Shown: positions 20,075 to 28,181 of the stretch, piece after piece
Position numbering within the stretch: the first letter of the stretch is position 1
Layout: every line of letters begins with the position of its first letter
DNA from: Azospirillum brasilense
GTDB taxonomy: Bacteria; Pseudomonadota; Alphaproteobacteria; Azospirillales; Azospirillaceae
Reading direction: 5' to 3'
NCBI RefSeq assembly: GCF_022023855.1
Contig: NZ_CP059453.1
Span: 436,001-500,000 of the forward strand
Length of the DNA: 64,000 bases
Position numbers and translations under genes: made by a program
Notes under the pieces: model-generated
Seen by the model: the letters and a program-made list of their open reading frames with translations, nothing else
What the model was told of the DNA's origin: nothing
The model's database searches: none

Positions 20075-22744
20075 ATGTCTAGGCCGTCCTCCCCGCTCAA
20101 CGCCGCCGGAGCCGCCTATCTCGAAGCGTTGCAGGAGCGTTTCCGCGAGGACCCCGCGTCGGTGGACGTGAGCTGGCGCGCCGTCTTCCAGATCCTCGAT
20201 GAGCTGGGCGCCGTTCCCGCCGGGGCACCGCCGGGCGGTCCGGCCGGCGATCCGACGGTTCCGCTGCGGCAGGAGGAGATCCGCCAGCGCGGCCACGCCG
20301 CCGCCGCCCTCGACCCGCTGGGCCGCGCCGCGCCTCCCACATCCTCCGCGTCCGAGGACGCTGAAACCGCGCGCCTGCGCCGGCTCTACCAGGGCACGCT
20401 GACGCTGGAGACCGCGCACATCGACGATCCGGCTCTGCGCTCCTGGCTGCGCGACGCCTATGAAGGCGTGGAGACCGCTCCGCCGGCCGAGGCGCGTCGC
20501 CGCGCCCTGGCGCTGCTGACCGCGGCGGAGGAGTTCGAACGGCTGCTCGCCGTCCGCTACCCGACCAAGAAGCGCTTCGGGGCGGAGGGCATGGAGACGC
20601 TGATCCCGCTGCTCGACCGCATCCTCGCGGCGGCGGCGGCGGCGGGCGTCACCGAGGTCCAGGTCGGGACCATGCACCGCGGCCGGCTCAGCCTGATGGC
20701 CAACGCGCTGGGCAAGCCGCTGGTCGAGCTGTTCGCCGGCATCAAGGGCATGCACCCCTTCCTGGCCGACCCGCCGGTTCCCGCTGACGTGCCCTATCAC
20801 ATGGGGGTGGAGAGCACCCTGTCCTTCGGCGAGCGGTCGCTGGCCCTCACCCTATCGCCCAACCCGTCGCACCTGGAGGCGATCAACCCGGTCACGCTCG
20901 GCCGCGCGCGGGCGCGCCAGGACCTGGAGCGGGCGCAGGGCGGCGAGGCCAAGCGGGTGCTCTGCGTGCTGCTGCACACCGACGCCAGCGTGATCGGCCA
21001 GGGCAGCGTGACGGAGGCGCTGCAACTGTCCGGCGTCCCCGGCTTCACCGTCGCCGGCACCATCCACGTCATCGTCAACAACCAGATCGGCTTCACCACC
21101 GAGCGGGAGGAGGCGCGGACCTCGCTCCACTGCACCGGCCTGTGGAAGGCGGTGGACAGCCCCATCCTGCACGTCAACGCCGACGATCCCGACGCCGCGC
21201 TGCGCGCCGCCGACCTCGCCGTGGCCTTCCGGCAGGTGCACGGGCGCGACGCGGTGATCGACCTCGTCGGCTACCGCCGCAACGGCCACAATGAGATCGA
21301 CGAGCCGCGCTTCACCCAGCCGCTCGACTACAAGGCGATCGACGCCCACCCACCGGCCCGTGCCCTCTACGCGCAGCGGCTGGCCGCCGACGGGCTGGTC
21401 GGCCCCGAGGAGGCGGAGGCGCTGGCCACCGGGCACAAGACCCGCTTCCAGGAGGCGCTGGCCGCGGCCTCCGACCACCGGCCGAACCACGACGGCTTCC
21501 CCGGCGGGCGCTGGGCGCCCTTCGCCCCGGCGGGCACGCTTCCCGCCGAACCGGACACCGGCATCGCCGACGACCGGCTGCGTGGGCTGCTGGCGGCGCT
21601 GGCCGCCATTCCCGACGGGCTGGCCGTGGACCGCAAGGTGGAGCGCGTCATCCGCCGCCGTGCCGAGGAGCCGCTGGACTGGGCGACCGGCGAGGCGCTG
21701 GCCTTCGCCACGCTGCTGGCCGAGGGCACGCCGGTGCGGCTGACCGGCCAGGACGTGGTGCGCGGCGCCTTCTCGCACCGCCACTTCGCGCTGACCGACA
21801 CCGTCACCGGGCGCCGCCATGTCAGTCTGAATCATTTGGGTGTGGAACAGGCGCGGTTCGACGTGGTCAACAGCCCGCTGTCGGAATACGCCGTGCTGGG
21901 CTTTGAGTACGGCTACAGCTTGGAGCGGCCCGACGCGCTGGTGATCTGGGAGGCGCAATTCGGCGACTTCGCCAACGGCGCGCAGATCATGATCGACCAG
22001 TTCATCGTCAGCGCCGAGGACAAGTGGCGCCAGCCCTCCGGCCTCGTCATCCTGCTGCCGCACGGGCTGGAGGGGCAGGGGCCGGAGCATTCCTCCGCCC
22101 GGCCGGAGCGCTTCCTCCAGATGGCGGCGCGCGACAACATCCGCGTCGCCCACCCCTCGACCCCGGCCAACTACTTCCACCTGCTGCGCCGGCAGATGCT
22201 GCGGCGCGACCGCAAGCCGTTGGTGGTGCTGAGCCCGAAGACGCTGCTGCGCCTGCCCGCCGCCGTGTCGACGCTGGCCGAACTTGCGCCGGGCACCGCC
22301 TTCCAGCCGGTCATCGCCACCGCCGGAGCGCGGGTCGAGCGCATCCTGCTGTGCAGCGGCAAGCTGGCCTATGAGCTGGAGCGCGAGCGGGCCGAGCGTG
22401 GGGCGGACGGTGTGGCGGTGGTCCGGCTTGAAATGCTGTATCCTCTGCCCGACGCCGCTCTGTCGGCGTTGTTCCGCCGCTGGCCGGGGGCGTCCTGCGT
22501 CTGGGTGCAGGAGGAGCCGTGCAATCTCGGCGCCTGGACCTATCTGGACCGCCGTCTGGAGGCGTTGCGCGCGGCTGCCGGCTGCGCCGAACCGCGCGTC
22601 GCCTGCGTGGCCCGCGACGAGGCGGCGTCCCCCGCCGGCAGCTTCCACGGCGACCACGAGGCCGACCAGCGCCGGCTGGTCGAGCGGGCCTTCGCCGGGA
22701 TCGCCGCGTCCCTCCCGCCCCGCGAGACGATCGCGGCGGACTGA
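20075..22744 (+). CDS. 2-oxoglutarate/2-oxoadipate dehydrogenase E1 component
   Basis: 889 residues from ATG 20075; a GTG nine bases upstream is the alternative. The E1 N-terminal segment (NAAGAAYLEALQERFREDP) is followed by the ThDP-binding dehydrogenase domain (MHRGRLSLMANALGKP, NPSHLEAINPV, IVNNQIGFTT), the transketolase pyrimidine domain (LEYGYSLE-type GFEYGYSLERPDALVIWEAQ), and the C-terminal domain (VWVQEEPCNLGAWTYL). It has GHNEIDEP where 2-oxoglutarate enzymes usually have GHNEGDEP and DHTKD1 (2-oxoadipate) has GHNELDEP, so substrate preference is open. No E2 or E3 gene is adjacent; these must be shared from elsewhere. Confidence 0.85.
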   Translation: MSRPSSPLNAAGAAYLEALQERFREDPASVDVSWRAVFQILDELGAVPAGAPPGGPAGDPTVPLRQEEIRQRGHAAAALDPLGRAAPPTSSASEDAETARLRRLYQGTLTLETAHIDDPALRSWLRDAYEGVETAPPAEARRRALALLTAAEEFERLLAVRYPTKKRFGAEGMETLIPLLDRILAAAAAAGVTEVQVGTMHRGRLSLMANALGKPLVELFAGIKGMHPFLADPPVPADVPYHMGVESTLSFGERSLALTLSPNPSHLEAINPVTLGRARARQDLERAQGGEAKRVLCVLLHTDASVIGQGSVTEALQLSGVPGFTVAGTIHVIVNNQIGFTTEREEARTSLHCTGLWKAVDSPILHVNADDPDAALRAADLAVAFRQVHGRDAVIDLVGYRRNGHNEIDEPRFTQPLDYKAIDAHPPARALYAQRLAADGLVGPEEAEALATGHKTRFQEALAAASDHRPNHDGFPGGRWAPFAPAGTLPAEPDTGIADDRLRGLLAALAAIPDGLAVDRKVERVIRRRAEEPLDWATGEALAFATLLAEGTPVRLTGQDVVRGAFSHRHFALTDTVTGRRHVSLNHLGVEQARFDVVNSPLSEYAVLGFEYGYSLERPDALVIWEAQFGDFANGAQIMIDQFIVSAEDKWRQPSGLVILLPHGLEGQGPEHSSARPERFLQMAARDNIRVAHPSTPANYFHLLRRQMLRRDRKPLVVLSPKTLLRLPAAVSTLAELAPGTAFQPVIATAGARVERILLCSGKLAYELERERAERGADGVAVVRLEMLYPLPDAALSALFRRWPGASCVWVQEEPCNLGAWTYLDRRLEALRAAAGCAEPRVACVARDEAASPAGSFHGDHEADQRRLVERAFAGIAASLPPRETIAAD

Positions 22745-22786
22745 ACCAAAACAACACCAAAGCAACACGCACCGAGGAAACGCGCC

Positions 22787-24487
22787 ATGTCGTCCGCTCC
22801 AACCTCCAACGGCCCGCTTCCGCTCTCCGACCTTCTTCCCGACCTGCTGTCCACCACGGCGGCGGCGCTCGACGCGGTGGCGCGGCTGGCCGAGGCCGTC
22901 GAGCGCGGCGTCGCCGCGCTGGTGGCACCGGACGGGCGCGTCGATGCGGCGGCGCTCGACCGCCATCAGGTGGCGGCGCACGGCTTCGCCTGGGTGGCGA
23001 CCTACGCCGAGGCGCTGCGCCAGATGCAGGGCTGGGCGGAGCGGCTGGACCGCGCCGGCCGGCTGGGCGAGCTGGAGGCCTGCATGCTCCAGGCCGCCTT
23101 CGGCGAGTATCTGGCCCAGCTCGACGGCGGTCTGGCGATGAGCCAGGGCGAGATCGTCCGCCCCGCCGATTTCGGGCTGGACGACGCGGAGCGCGCCGCC
23201 TTCCGCACCGAGGCGGTGCGCCGGCTGATCGGCGCCGGCAACGCCTCCGCCCTGCGGCTGCGCATCGCCGAGCTGCTGGCCGACGCGCTGCACGGGGGCG
23301 GCTTCGGCGAGGCGGCGCTGGAGGACGAAGCGCTCGACATGGTGCGCGAGCAGTTCCGCCGCTTCGTCGCCGACGTGGTGGAGCCGCACGCCCACGAGTG
23401 GCACCTCAAGGACGAGCTGATCCCGATGCCGGTCGTCGAGCAGATGGCCGAGATGGGCGTCTTCGGCCTGACCGTGCCGGAGGAGGACGGCGGGCTCGGT
23501 ATGGGCAAGCTCGCCATGTGCGTGGTGACGGAGGAGCTGTCGCGCGGCTACATCGGCGTCGGCTCGCTGGGCACCCGTGCGGAGATCGCCGCCGAGCTGA
23601 TCCGCCTGGGCGGCACCGCCGAGCAGCGGGCGCGCTGGCTGCCGCGCCTCGCGTCGGGCGAGATCCTGCCGACCGCCGTCTTCACCGAGCCCAACACCGG
23701 CTCCGACCTGGGCAGCCTGCGCACCCGCGCCGTGCTGGACGGCGACACCTACCGCGTCACCGGGGCGAAGACCTGGATCACCCATGGCAGCCGGTCAGAC
23801 CTGATGACCTTGCTGGTGCGCACCGATCCGGACGCCCCCGGCTACCGCGGCCTGTCGATGCTGCTGGCCGAGAAGCCGCGCGGCAGCGAGGCGGACCCCT
23901 TCCCGGCCGAGGGCATGAACGGCGGCGAGATCCCGGTTCTCGGCTATCGCGGCATGAAGGAGTACGAGATCGGCTTCGACGGCTTCGCGGTGCCGCGCGA
24001 AAACCTGCTGGGCGGCGTCGAGGGCCAGGGCTTCAAGCAGCTGATGGCGACCTTCGAATCCGCCCGCGTGCAGACTGCCGCCCGCGCCGTCGGCGTGGCG
24101 CAGAACGCGATGGAGCTTGGCCTGCGCTACGCCCAGGAGCGCGTCCAGTTCGGCCGCCCGCTCGCCGCCTTCCCGCGCGTCGCCGGCAAGATCGCCTGGA
24201 TGGCGGTGGAGACGATGATCGCCCGCCAGCTCACCTATTTCGCCGCGCGCGAGAAGGACAGCGACCGCCGCTGCGACATCGAGGCCGGCATGGCCAAGCT
24301 GCTGGCCGCGCGCGTCGCCTGGTCGAACGCCGACAACGCGGTGCAGATCCATGGCGGCAATGGCTACGCGGTCGAGTATCCAATCAGCCGTGTGCTGTGC
24401 GACGCCCGTATTCTGAATATTTTCGAAGGGGCGGCGGAAATCCAGGCCCAGGTTGTGGCGCGCGGCCTGCTCACCCGGCGCAATTGA
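22787..24487 (+). CDS. mcd: (2S)-methylsuccinyl-CoA dehydrogenase-like acyl-CoA dehydrogenase
   Basis: 566 residues, about 170 longer than ordinary acyl-CoA dehydrogenases. The extra N-terminal helical domain is a feature of methylsuccinyl-CoA dehydrogenase of the ethylmalonyl-CoA pathway. The catalytic part contains ILPTAVFTEPNTGSDLG, TGAKTWITHGSRSD, GYRGMKEYEIGFDGFAVP, RVQTAARAVGVAQNAM, VQIHGGNGYAVEYPISR and NIFEGAAEIQAQVVAR, all close to Mcd as I recall it. Reaction: (2S)-methylsuccinyl-CoA to mesaconyl-C1-CoA, electrons to ETF. It lies 42 bases after the E1 gene. Isobutyryl- or glutaryl-CoA dehydrogenase are less likely alternatives. Confidence 0.78.
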   Translation: MSSAPTSNGPLPLSDLLPDLLSTTAAALDAVARLAEAVERGVAALVAPDGRVDAAALDRHQVAAHGFAWVATYAEALRQMQGWAERLDRAGRLGELEACMLQAAFGEYLAQLDGGLAMSQGEIVRPADFGLDDAERAAFRTEAVRRLIGAGNASALRLRIAELLADALHGGGFGEAALEDEALDMVREQFRRFVADVVEPHAHEWHLKDELIPMPVVEQMAEMGVFGLTVPEEDGGLGMGKLAMCVVTEELSRGYIGVGSLGTRAEIAAELIRLGGTAEQRARWLPRLASGEILPTAVFTEPNTGSDLGSLRTRAVLDGDTYRVTGAKTWITHGSRSDLMTLLVRTDPDAPGYRGLSMLLAEKPRGSEADPFPAEGMNGGEIPVLGYRGMKEYEIGFDGFAVPRENLLGGVEGQGFKQLMATFESARVQTAARAVGVAQNAMELGLRYAQERVQFGRPLAAFPRVAGKIAWMAVETMIARQLTYFAAREKDSDRRCDIEAGMAKLLAARVAWSNADNAVQIHGGNGYAVEYPISRVLCDARILNIFEGAAEIQAQVVARGLLTRRN

Positions 24488-24599
24488 TCGCGAGACACGA
24501 CGGAGGACCGGGCAGGACTGACCTGCCAGGACTCCGCTTGTGTCATACCGGCGTATTCGCTATCCGACCCGGAGGCCGAACGACGAGACCTGTCCCGCG

Positions 24600-25559
24600 A
24601 TGGAACTTCTGGAACTGCGCTACTTTGTTCAGGTGGCCGACCTTGGCAGCTTTTCCAAGGCGTCGGTCAAGCTTGGCATCACCCAGCCGGCGCTCAGCCG
24701 GCAGGTCCAGAAGCTGGAGCATGAGCTGCGCACCAGCCTGTTCTACCGCCATGGGCGCGGCGTCTCGCTGACCCAGCAGGGGCGCAAGCTCTACGACGTG
24801 GTGCGCCATCTGCTGGGTGCGTTGTCGGAGATCAAGGAGGAGATCCAGGACCAGTCGGAACGGCTGACCGGGTCGGTCACGCTGGGCCTCCCCCCGTCGA
24901 TCTGCGCCACGCTGGGGGCGCCGCTGGCCCGCCGCTTCCACGAGAACTACCCCGACGCCACGCTGCGCATCCACGAGGTGTTCAGCGGCACGCTGCTGGA
25001 ATGGGTCGAGGGCGGACGGCTCGACCTCGCCGTTCTCTACGACGCCCGGCGCGGGCGCAGCATGCTGTCCTCGCCGCTGCTCGTCGAGAATCTGCTGCTC
25101 GTCCAATCCGCCAAGGACGCGGTTGCCGGCGACGACGGGCCGGTCGAGGTGGAGACGCTGGGCGGCCTGCGCTTCGTCCTGCCGGGGCTGGAGAACGGTC
25201 TGCGCCGGGTGGTCGACGCGGCGGTGCGGCGGGCCGACATCGATCTTCAGGTCGACATGGAGATCGATTCCGTCACGGCGATCAAGCAGCTGGTGGAGGA
25301 GGGCATGGGCTCGACCATCCTGCCCTTCGGCGCCGTCCACCGCGAGGTGCGGCAGGGCCGGCTGATCGCCCGCGAAATCAGCTCGAAGGACATGCACGCC
25401 ATGCTCGTCACCGCGACGCCGCTTCACCAGCCGGTGTCGAAGGCGACGCGCGCCCTGCTGCGGCTGATCCACGCCGAGGTGGCAAAATGCGTCGCCAACG
25501 GCGTGCTGAAGGGGAAGGTCGTCGCCCCCGGCAGCGCCGGGGAGAACAGCGCCGCCTGA
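24600..25559 (+). CDS. LysR-family transcriptional regulator
   Basis: 319 residues. The N-terminal winged helix-turn-helix is ELRYFVQVADLGSFSKASVKLGITQPALSRQV, broken here only by length limits of this note (residues about 5-40). A LysR substrate-binding domain follows, with LTGSVTLGLPPSIC at its start and GMGSTILPFGAVH near the end. ATG 24600 gives the standard LysR N-terminus (MELLELRYF). It sits between mcd and the short-chain dehydrogenase gene on the same strand and is the probable regulator of the island. Confidence 0.92.
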   Translation: MELLELRYFVQVADLGSFSKASVKLGITQPALSRQVQKLEHELRTSLFYRHGRGVSLTQQGRKLYDVVRHLLGALSEIKEEIQDQSERLTGSVTLGLPPSICATLGAPLARRFHENYPDATLRIHEVFSGTLLEWVEGGRLDLAVLYDARRGRSMLSSPLLVENLLLVQSAKDAVAGDDGPVEVETLGGLRFVLPGLENGLRRVVDAAVRRADIDLQVDMEIDSVTAIKQLVEEGMGSTILPFGAVHREVRQGRLIAREISSKDMHAMLVTATPLHQPVSKATRALLRLIHAEVAKCVANGVLKGKVVAPGSAGENSAA

Positions 25560-25591
25560 TCTGCTGTCGCGTAACGCGGCTGTGCGGGCTG

Positions 25592-25618
25592 ATAGCAGCT
25601 ATGACGGATGGTCCATAG
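25592..25618. promoter_or_regulatory. Candidate LysR-type operator upstream of the SDR gene
   Basis: Two overlapping dyads lie in the 122-base gap after lysR: ATAGC-A-GCTAT (25592-25602) and CTATG-N10-CATAG (25599-25618). Their arrangement resembles the interrupted T-N11-A dyads bound by LysR proteins. It is 64 bases before the SDR start codon. Confidence 0.35.
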
Positions 25619-25681
25619 CACGGCCGGTGCGGCGCGGATAGCCTCCCCATCACCACATAATCCCTTGGGGAGGAAACAAGA

Positions 25682-26434
25682 ATGACGAAGCGTCTGGACG
25701 GCAAGGTCGCCCTGATCACCGGTGCGGCGCAGGGGCTGGGCCTCGCGATGGCCGAGACCTTCGTGCGCGAGGGCGCCCGCGTGGCGGTCGTGGACATCAA
25801 CGGCGACGCCGCCAAGTCAGTCGCGGAGCGGCTGGGCGAGTCCGCCATCGGCATCGCCGCCAACGTCACCAAGATGGCCGACGTCGAGATGACCATCGCC
25901 GCCACCGTCGAAAAGTTCGGGCGGCTGGACATCCTGGTCAACAACGCCGGCTCCACCCACGCCAACGGCCCCTTCGAGAACGTGACGGAGGAGGAGTTCG
26001 ACCGCGTCTTCGCGCTGAACGTCAAGTCGATCTACCTCTATTCCAAGGCGGTCGTCGCGACCATGCGGGCGCAGAAGTCCGGCGTGATCCTGAACCTCGG
26101 CTCCACCGCCGGCCTGCGGCCGCGTCCGGGCCTGGTCTGGTACAACGCGACCAAGGGCGCCGTGCACAACATCACCAAGTCGCTGGCGCTGGAGCTGGCG
26201 CCGGACAACATCCGCGTCTGCGCGCTCGCCCCGGTCGCCACCGAGACGCCGCTGCTCGCCACCTTCATGGGCGGCGACACGCCTGAGAAGCGGGCGCGCA
26301 TGATGGGCATCGTGCCGCTTGGCCGCCTGGGCCAGCCGACCGACGTCGCCAACGCCGCCCTCTACCTCGCGTCGGACGAGGCGGCCTTCCTGACCGGCGT
26401 GGTGCTGGAGATCGACGGCGGGCGCTGCGTGTAA
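25682..26434 (+). CDS. Short-chain dehydrogenase/reductase (FabG-like)
   Basis: 250 residues with a complete classical SDR set: cofactor motif TGAAQGLG (13-20), NNAG (87-90), Asn113, Ser141, and Tyr154-x3-Lys158 (YNATK). A strong ribosome site GGGGAGGAAAC precedes the ATG. Asp38 at the end of beta-2 (VVDIN) suggests NAD(H). It oxidises a hydroxyl or reduces a ketone of a small acid or acyl-CoA. It precedes the mct-like gene, separated by repeat B copy 2. Confidence 0.92.
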   Translation: MTKRLDGKVALITGAAQGLGLAMAETFVREGARVAVVDINGDAAKSVAERLGESAIGIAANVTKMADVEMTIAATVEKFGRLDILVNNAGSTHANGPFENVTEEEFDRVFALNVKSIYLYSKAVVATMRAQKSGVILNLGSTAGLRPRPGLVWYNATKGAVHNITKSLALELAPDNIRVCALAPVATETPLLATFMGGDTPEKRARMMGIVPLGRLGQPTDVANAALYLASDEAAFLTGVVLEIDGGRCV

Positions 26435-26450
26435 CTCGCGTCGTCCGTTA

Positions 26451-26552
26451 GCCCCCACCCTAACCCTCCCCCGCTGGGCGGGGGAGGGGACTGCCGCCGC
26501 CCTCGCGAAAATCTCCCTCCCCCGCCCAGCGGGGGAGGGCCGGGGTGGGGGC
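26451..26552. repeat. Intergenic palindromic repeat family B, copy 2
   Basis: Two inner palindromes (CCCTCCCCCGCTGGGCGGGG and CCCTCCCCCGCCCAGCGGGG) lie within outer arms GCCCCCACCC and GGGGTGGGGGC. It fills most of the gap between the SDR and CoA-transferase genes. Confidence 0.85.
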
Positions 26553-26592
26553 ACCCGTCAACCACGTTGTTTCCATCTGGATCGAGACTCCC

Positions 26593-27798
26593 ATGTCCTC
26601 GCTTCTCTCCGATCTGCGCGTCGTCGAGGTGTCGGCTTTCATCGCGGCGCCGCTGGGCGGCATGACGCTGGCCCAGCTGGGCGCGGAGGTGATCCGCATC
26701 GACCCCATCGGCGGCAACATCGACTACCGGCGCTGGCCGGTGGCGCCGAACGGCACCAGCCTCTACTGGACCGCGCTGAACAAGGCGAAACGGTCGGTGA
26801 CGCTGGCGCTCGACCGGCCGGAGGGGCGGGAGATCGCCCAGGCGATCATCACCGCCTCGGGCGAGAACGCGGGCTTCCTGCTGACCAACCTGCCGGCCAG
26901 CGGCTGGATGGGCTATGAGGCGCTGTCGGCCAAGCGCGACGACCTGATCATGCTGCGGCTGACCGGCAACCCGGACGGGTCGGCGGCGGTCGACTACACC
27001 GTCAATTGCGCCAGCGGCTTCCCGATGGCGACTGGCCGCGGCGGCGAGCCGGTGAACCATGTGCTGCCGGCCTGGGACGTCGCCGCCGGCCTCTATCTGG
27101 CGACCGGCCTGCTGGCGGCGGAGCGGCACCGCCGCCGTACTGGGCGCGGGCAGGAGGTGACGGTGGCGCTGGCCGACGTGATGCTGGCGACCGTCGGCAA
27201 CCTCGGCTACCTCGCCGATGTCCGGGTGAACGGCGCCGTGCGCCCGCCGATGGGCAACGATCTCTACGGCGCCTATGGCCGCGACTTCGCCACCGCCGAC
27301 GGGCGGCGGGCGATGGTCGTCGCCATCTCCAACCGCCAGTGGAAGGCGCTGGGCAAGGCGACCGGGCTGACCGAGCGGCTGGCGATGATCGGCCCGCTGA
27401 TGGACGTGGACATGAACGACGAGGGTGGGCGCTTCCTGGCGCGCGACGCGATTTCCGCCGTCCTCGCCCCCTGGTTCGCCGCGCGCACCTTGGCCGAGGT
27501 GGAGAGTGCCTTTGCCGGGGCGGGTGTGCTGTGGGGGCCGTACCGGGATTTCGGCCAGCTGGTGGCCGAGGACGCGCGCTGCTCCACCGCCAACCCGCTG
27601 TTCCGCGAGGTCGAGCAGCCGGAGGTCGGGCCGCTGCTGGTTCCCGGTTCGCCCCTCGGCTTCCCCGGCCTGGGCGAGCGCACCGACCATCGCCCGGCGC
27701 CCGTCCTGGGACAGGACACCGACGCGGTTCTGGCCGACCTGCTCGGCCTGCCGTCCGCCGAAATCGGCCGCCTGCACGACGCCGGTATCGTTGCCTGA
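26593..27798 (+). CDS. mct: Family III CoA-transferase resembling mesaconyl-CoA C1-C4 CoA transferase (2-methylfumaryl-CoA isomerase)
   Basis: 401 residues. Long stretches recall Chloroflexus Mct: VVEVSAFIAAPLGGMTLAQLG, DPIGGNIDYRRWPV, LNKAKRSV, VDYTVN, VNHVLPAWDVAAG, LLAAERHRRRTGRGQ, NDLYGAYGRDFATADGRR, RQWKALGKATGLT, GRLHDAGIVA. The catalytic Asp of family III enzymes is Asp162 in PAWDV. Mct moves CoA within mesaconyl-CoA from C1 to C4. Mcd, encoded 2 kb upstream, makes mesaconyl-C1-CoA, which supports the call. An intermolecular CoA-transferase for a C5 dicarboxylate is the alternative. Confidence 0.75.
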   Translation: MSSLLSDLRVVEVSAFIAAPLGGMTLAQLGAEVIRIDPIGGNIDYRRWPVAPNGTSLYWTALNKAKRSVTLALDRPEGREIAQAIITASGENAGFLLTNLPASGWMGYEALSAKRDDLIMLRLTGNPDGSAAVDYTVNCASGFPMATGRGGEPVNHVLPAWDVAAGLYLATGLLAAERHRRRTGRGQEVTVALADVMLATVGNLGYLADVRVNGAVRPPMGNDLYGAYGRDFATADGRRAMVVAISNRQWKALGKATGLTERLAMIGPLMDVDMNDEGGRFLARDAISAVLAPWFAARTLAEVESAFAGAGVLWGPYRDFGQLVAEDARCSTANPLFREVEQPEVGPLLVPGSPLGFPGLGERTDHRPAPVLGQDTDAVLADLLGLPSAEIGRLHDAGIVA

Positions 27799-27861
27799 CA
27801 GCAATCCCGTTCCGCAGGGGCATGAGACGACCGGCGCGTGGGCGTGTTGGTGAGGCTTAAG

Positions 27862-27880
27862 GCGGGCCGCACCGGCCCGC
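27862..27880 (+). terminator. Hairpin after the mct-like gene
   Basis: Perfect 8-bp stem GCGGGCCG-CAC-CGGCCCGC, 64 bases after the mct stop, followed by TT but no longer T-run. It probably terminates the rightward catabolic block before the small gene at 27902. Confidence 0.5.
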
Positions 27881-27901
27881 TTCATGCCGGAGGATGACGC
27901 G

Positions 27902-28057
27902 ATGGGCGACAGCCGCAACACCGACTCCCAACCGCAAGCCGAGAAGGACCACGCGACGGGCAAGCCCGACGACCAGCCGGCGGCGACGAAGGACGAGATG
28001 ACCAAAGCCCAGGAGGACGCCGCGCGGGAACGTGCGGAAAAGGGCGGCTACCAGTGA
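27902..28057 (+). CDS. Small hydrophilic protein, 51 residues
   Basis: Short gene with ATG 27902, GGAGG nine bases upstream, and TGA at 28055-28057. The product begins MGDSRNTDSQPQAEKDHATG and ends ERAEKGGYQ. It is very rich in Lys, Glu, Asp, Gln and Ala with no hydrophobic core, so it is probably disordered. It resembles small stress- or stationary-phase proteins in composition only. Function unknown. It is preceded by a hairpin and followed by the norE promoter region, so it is likely monocistronic. Confidence 0.6.
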   Translation: MGDSRNTDSQPQAEKDHATGKPDDQPAATKDEMTKAQEDAARERAEKGGYQ

Positions 28058-28103
28058 CCGGCGTTTGATGACCGGCGTCAACTGATCGGCAACCGGCCGC
28101 GAG

Positions 28104-28119
28104 TTTGCCCCTGGGCAAA
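28104..28119. promoter_or_regulatory. CRP/FNR-family (NNR/DNR-like) box upstream of norE
   Basis: Perfect dyad TTTGCCCCTGGGCAAA. It fits the TTGNN-N4-NNCAA form used by Dnr/NnrR/NNR regulators of nitric oxide metabolism, centred about 70 bases before the norE ATG. The inner bases are CC/GG rather than the FNR AT/AT, which favours an NO-responsive family member over FNR. Confidence 0.6.
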
Positions 28120-28181
28120 GACGGCGCCCCTGTCCCGCGTCATGGTCTCTTCCGGTCATCACTTCCGGAAGGACAGCGGAC

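Noticed and set aside
20852..23785. Open frame of 977 codons opposite the E1 and mcd genes
   Set aside because: Low-complexity composition typical of an antisense frame in GC-rich DNA; the + strand proteins have clear families.
26451..26552. CRISPR-like appearance of repeated GC-rich blocks
   Set aside because: There are no regularly spaced repeats with unique spacers; the blocks are nested palindromes of a dispersed repeat.
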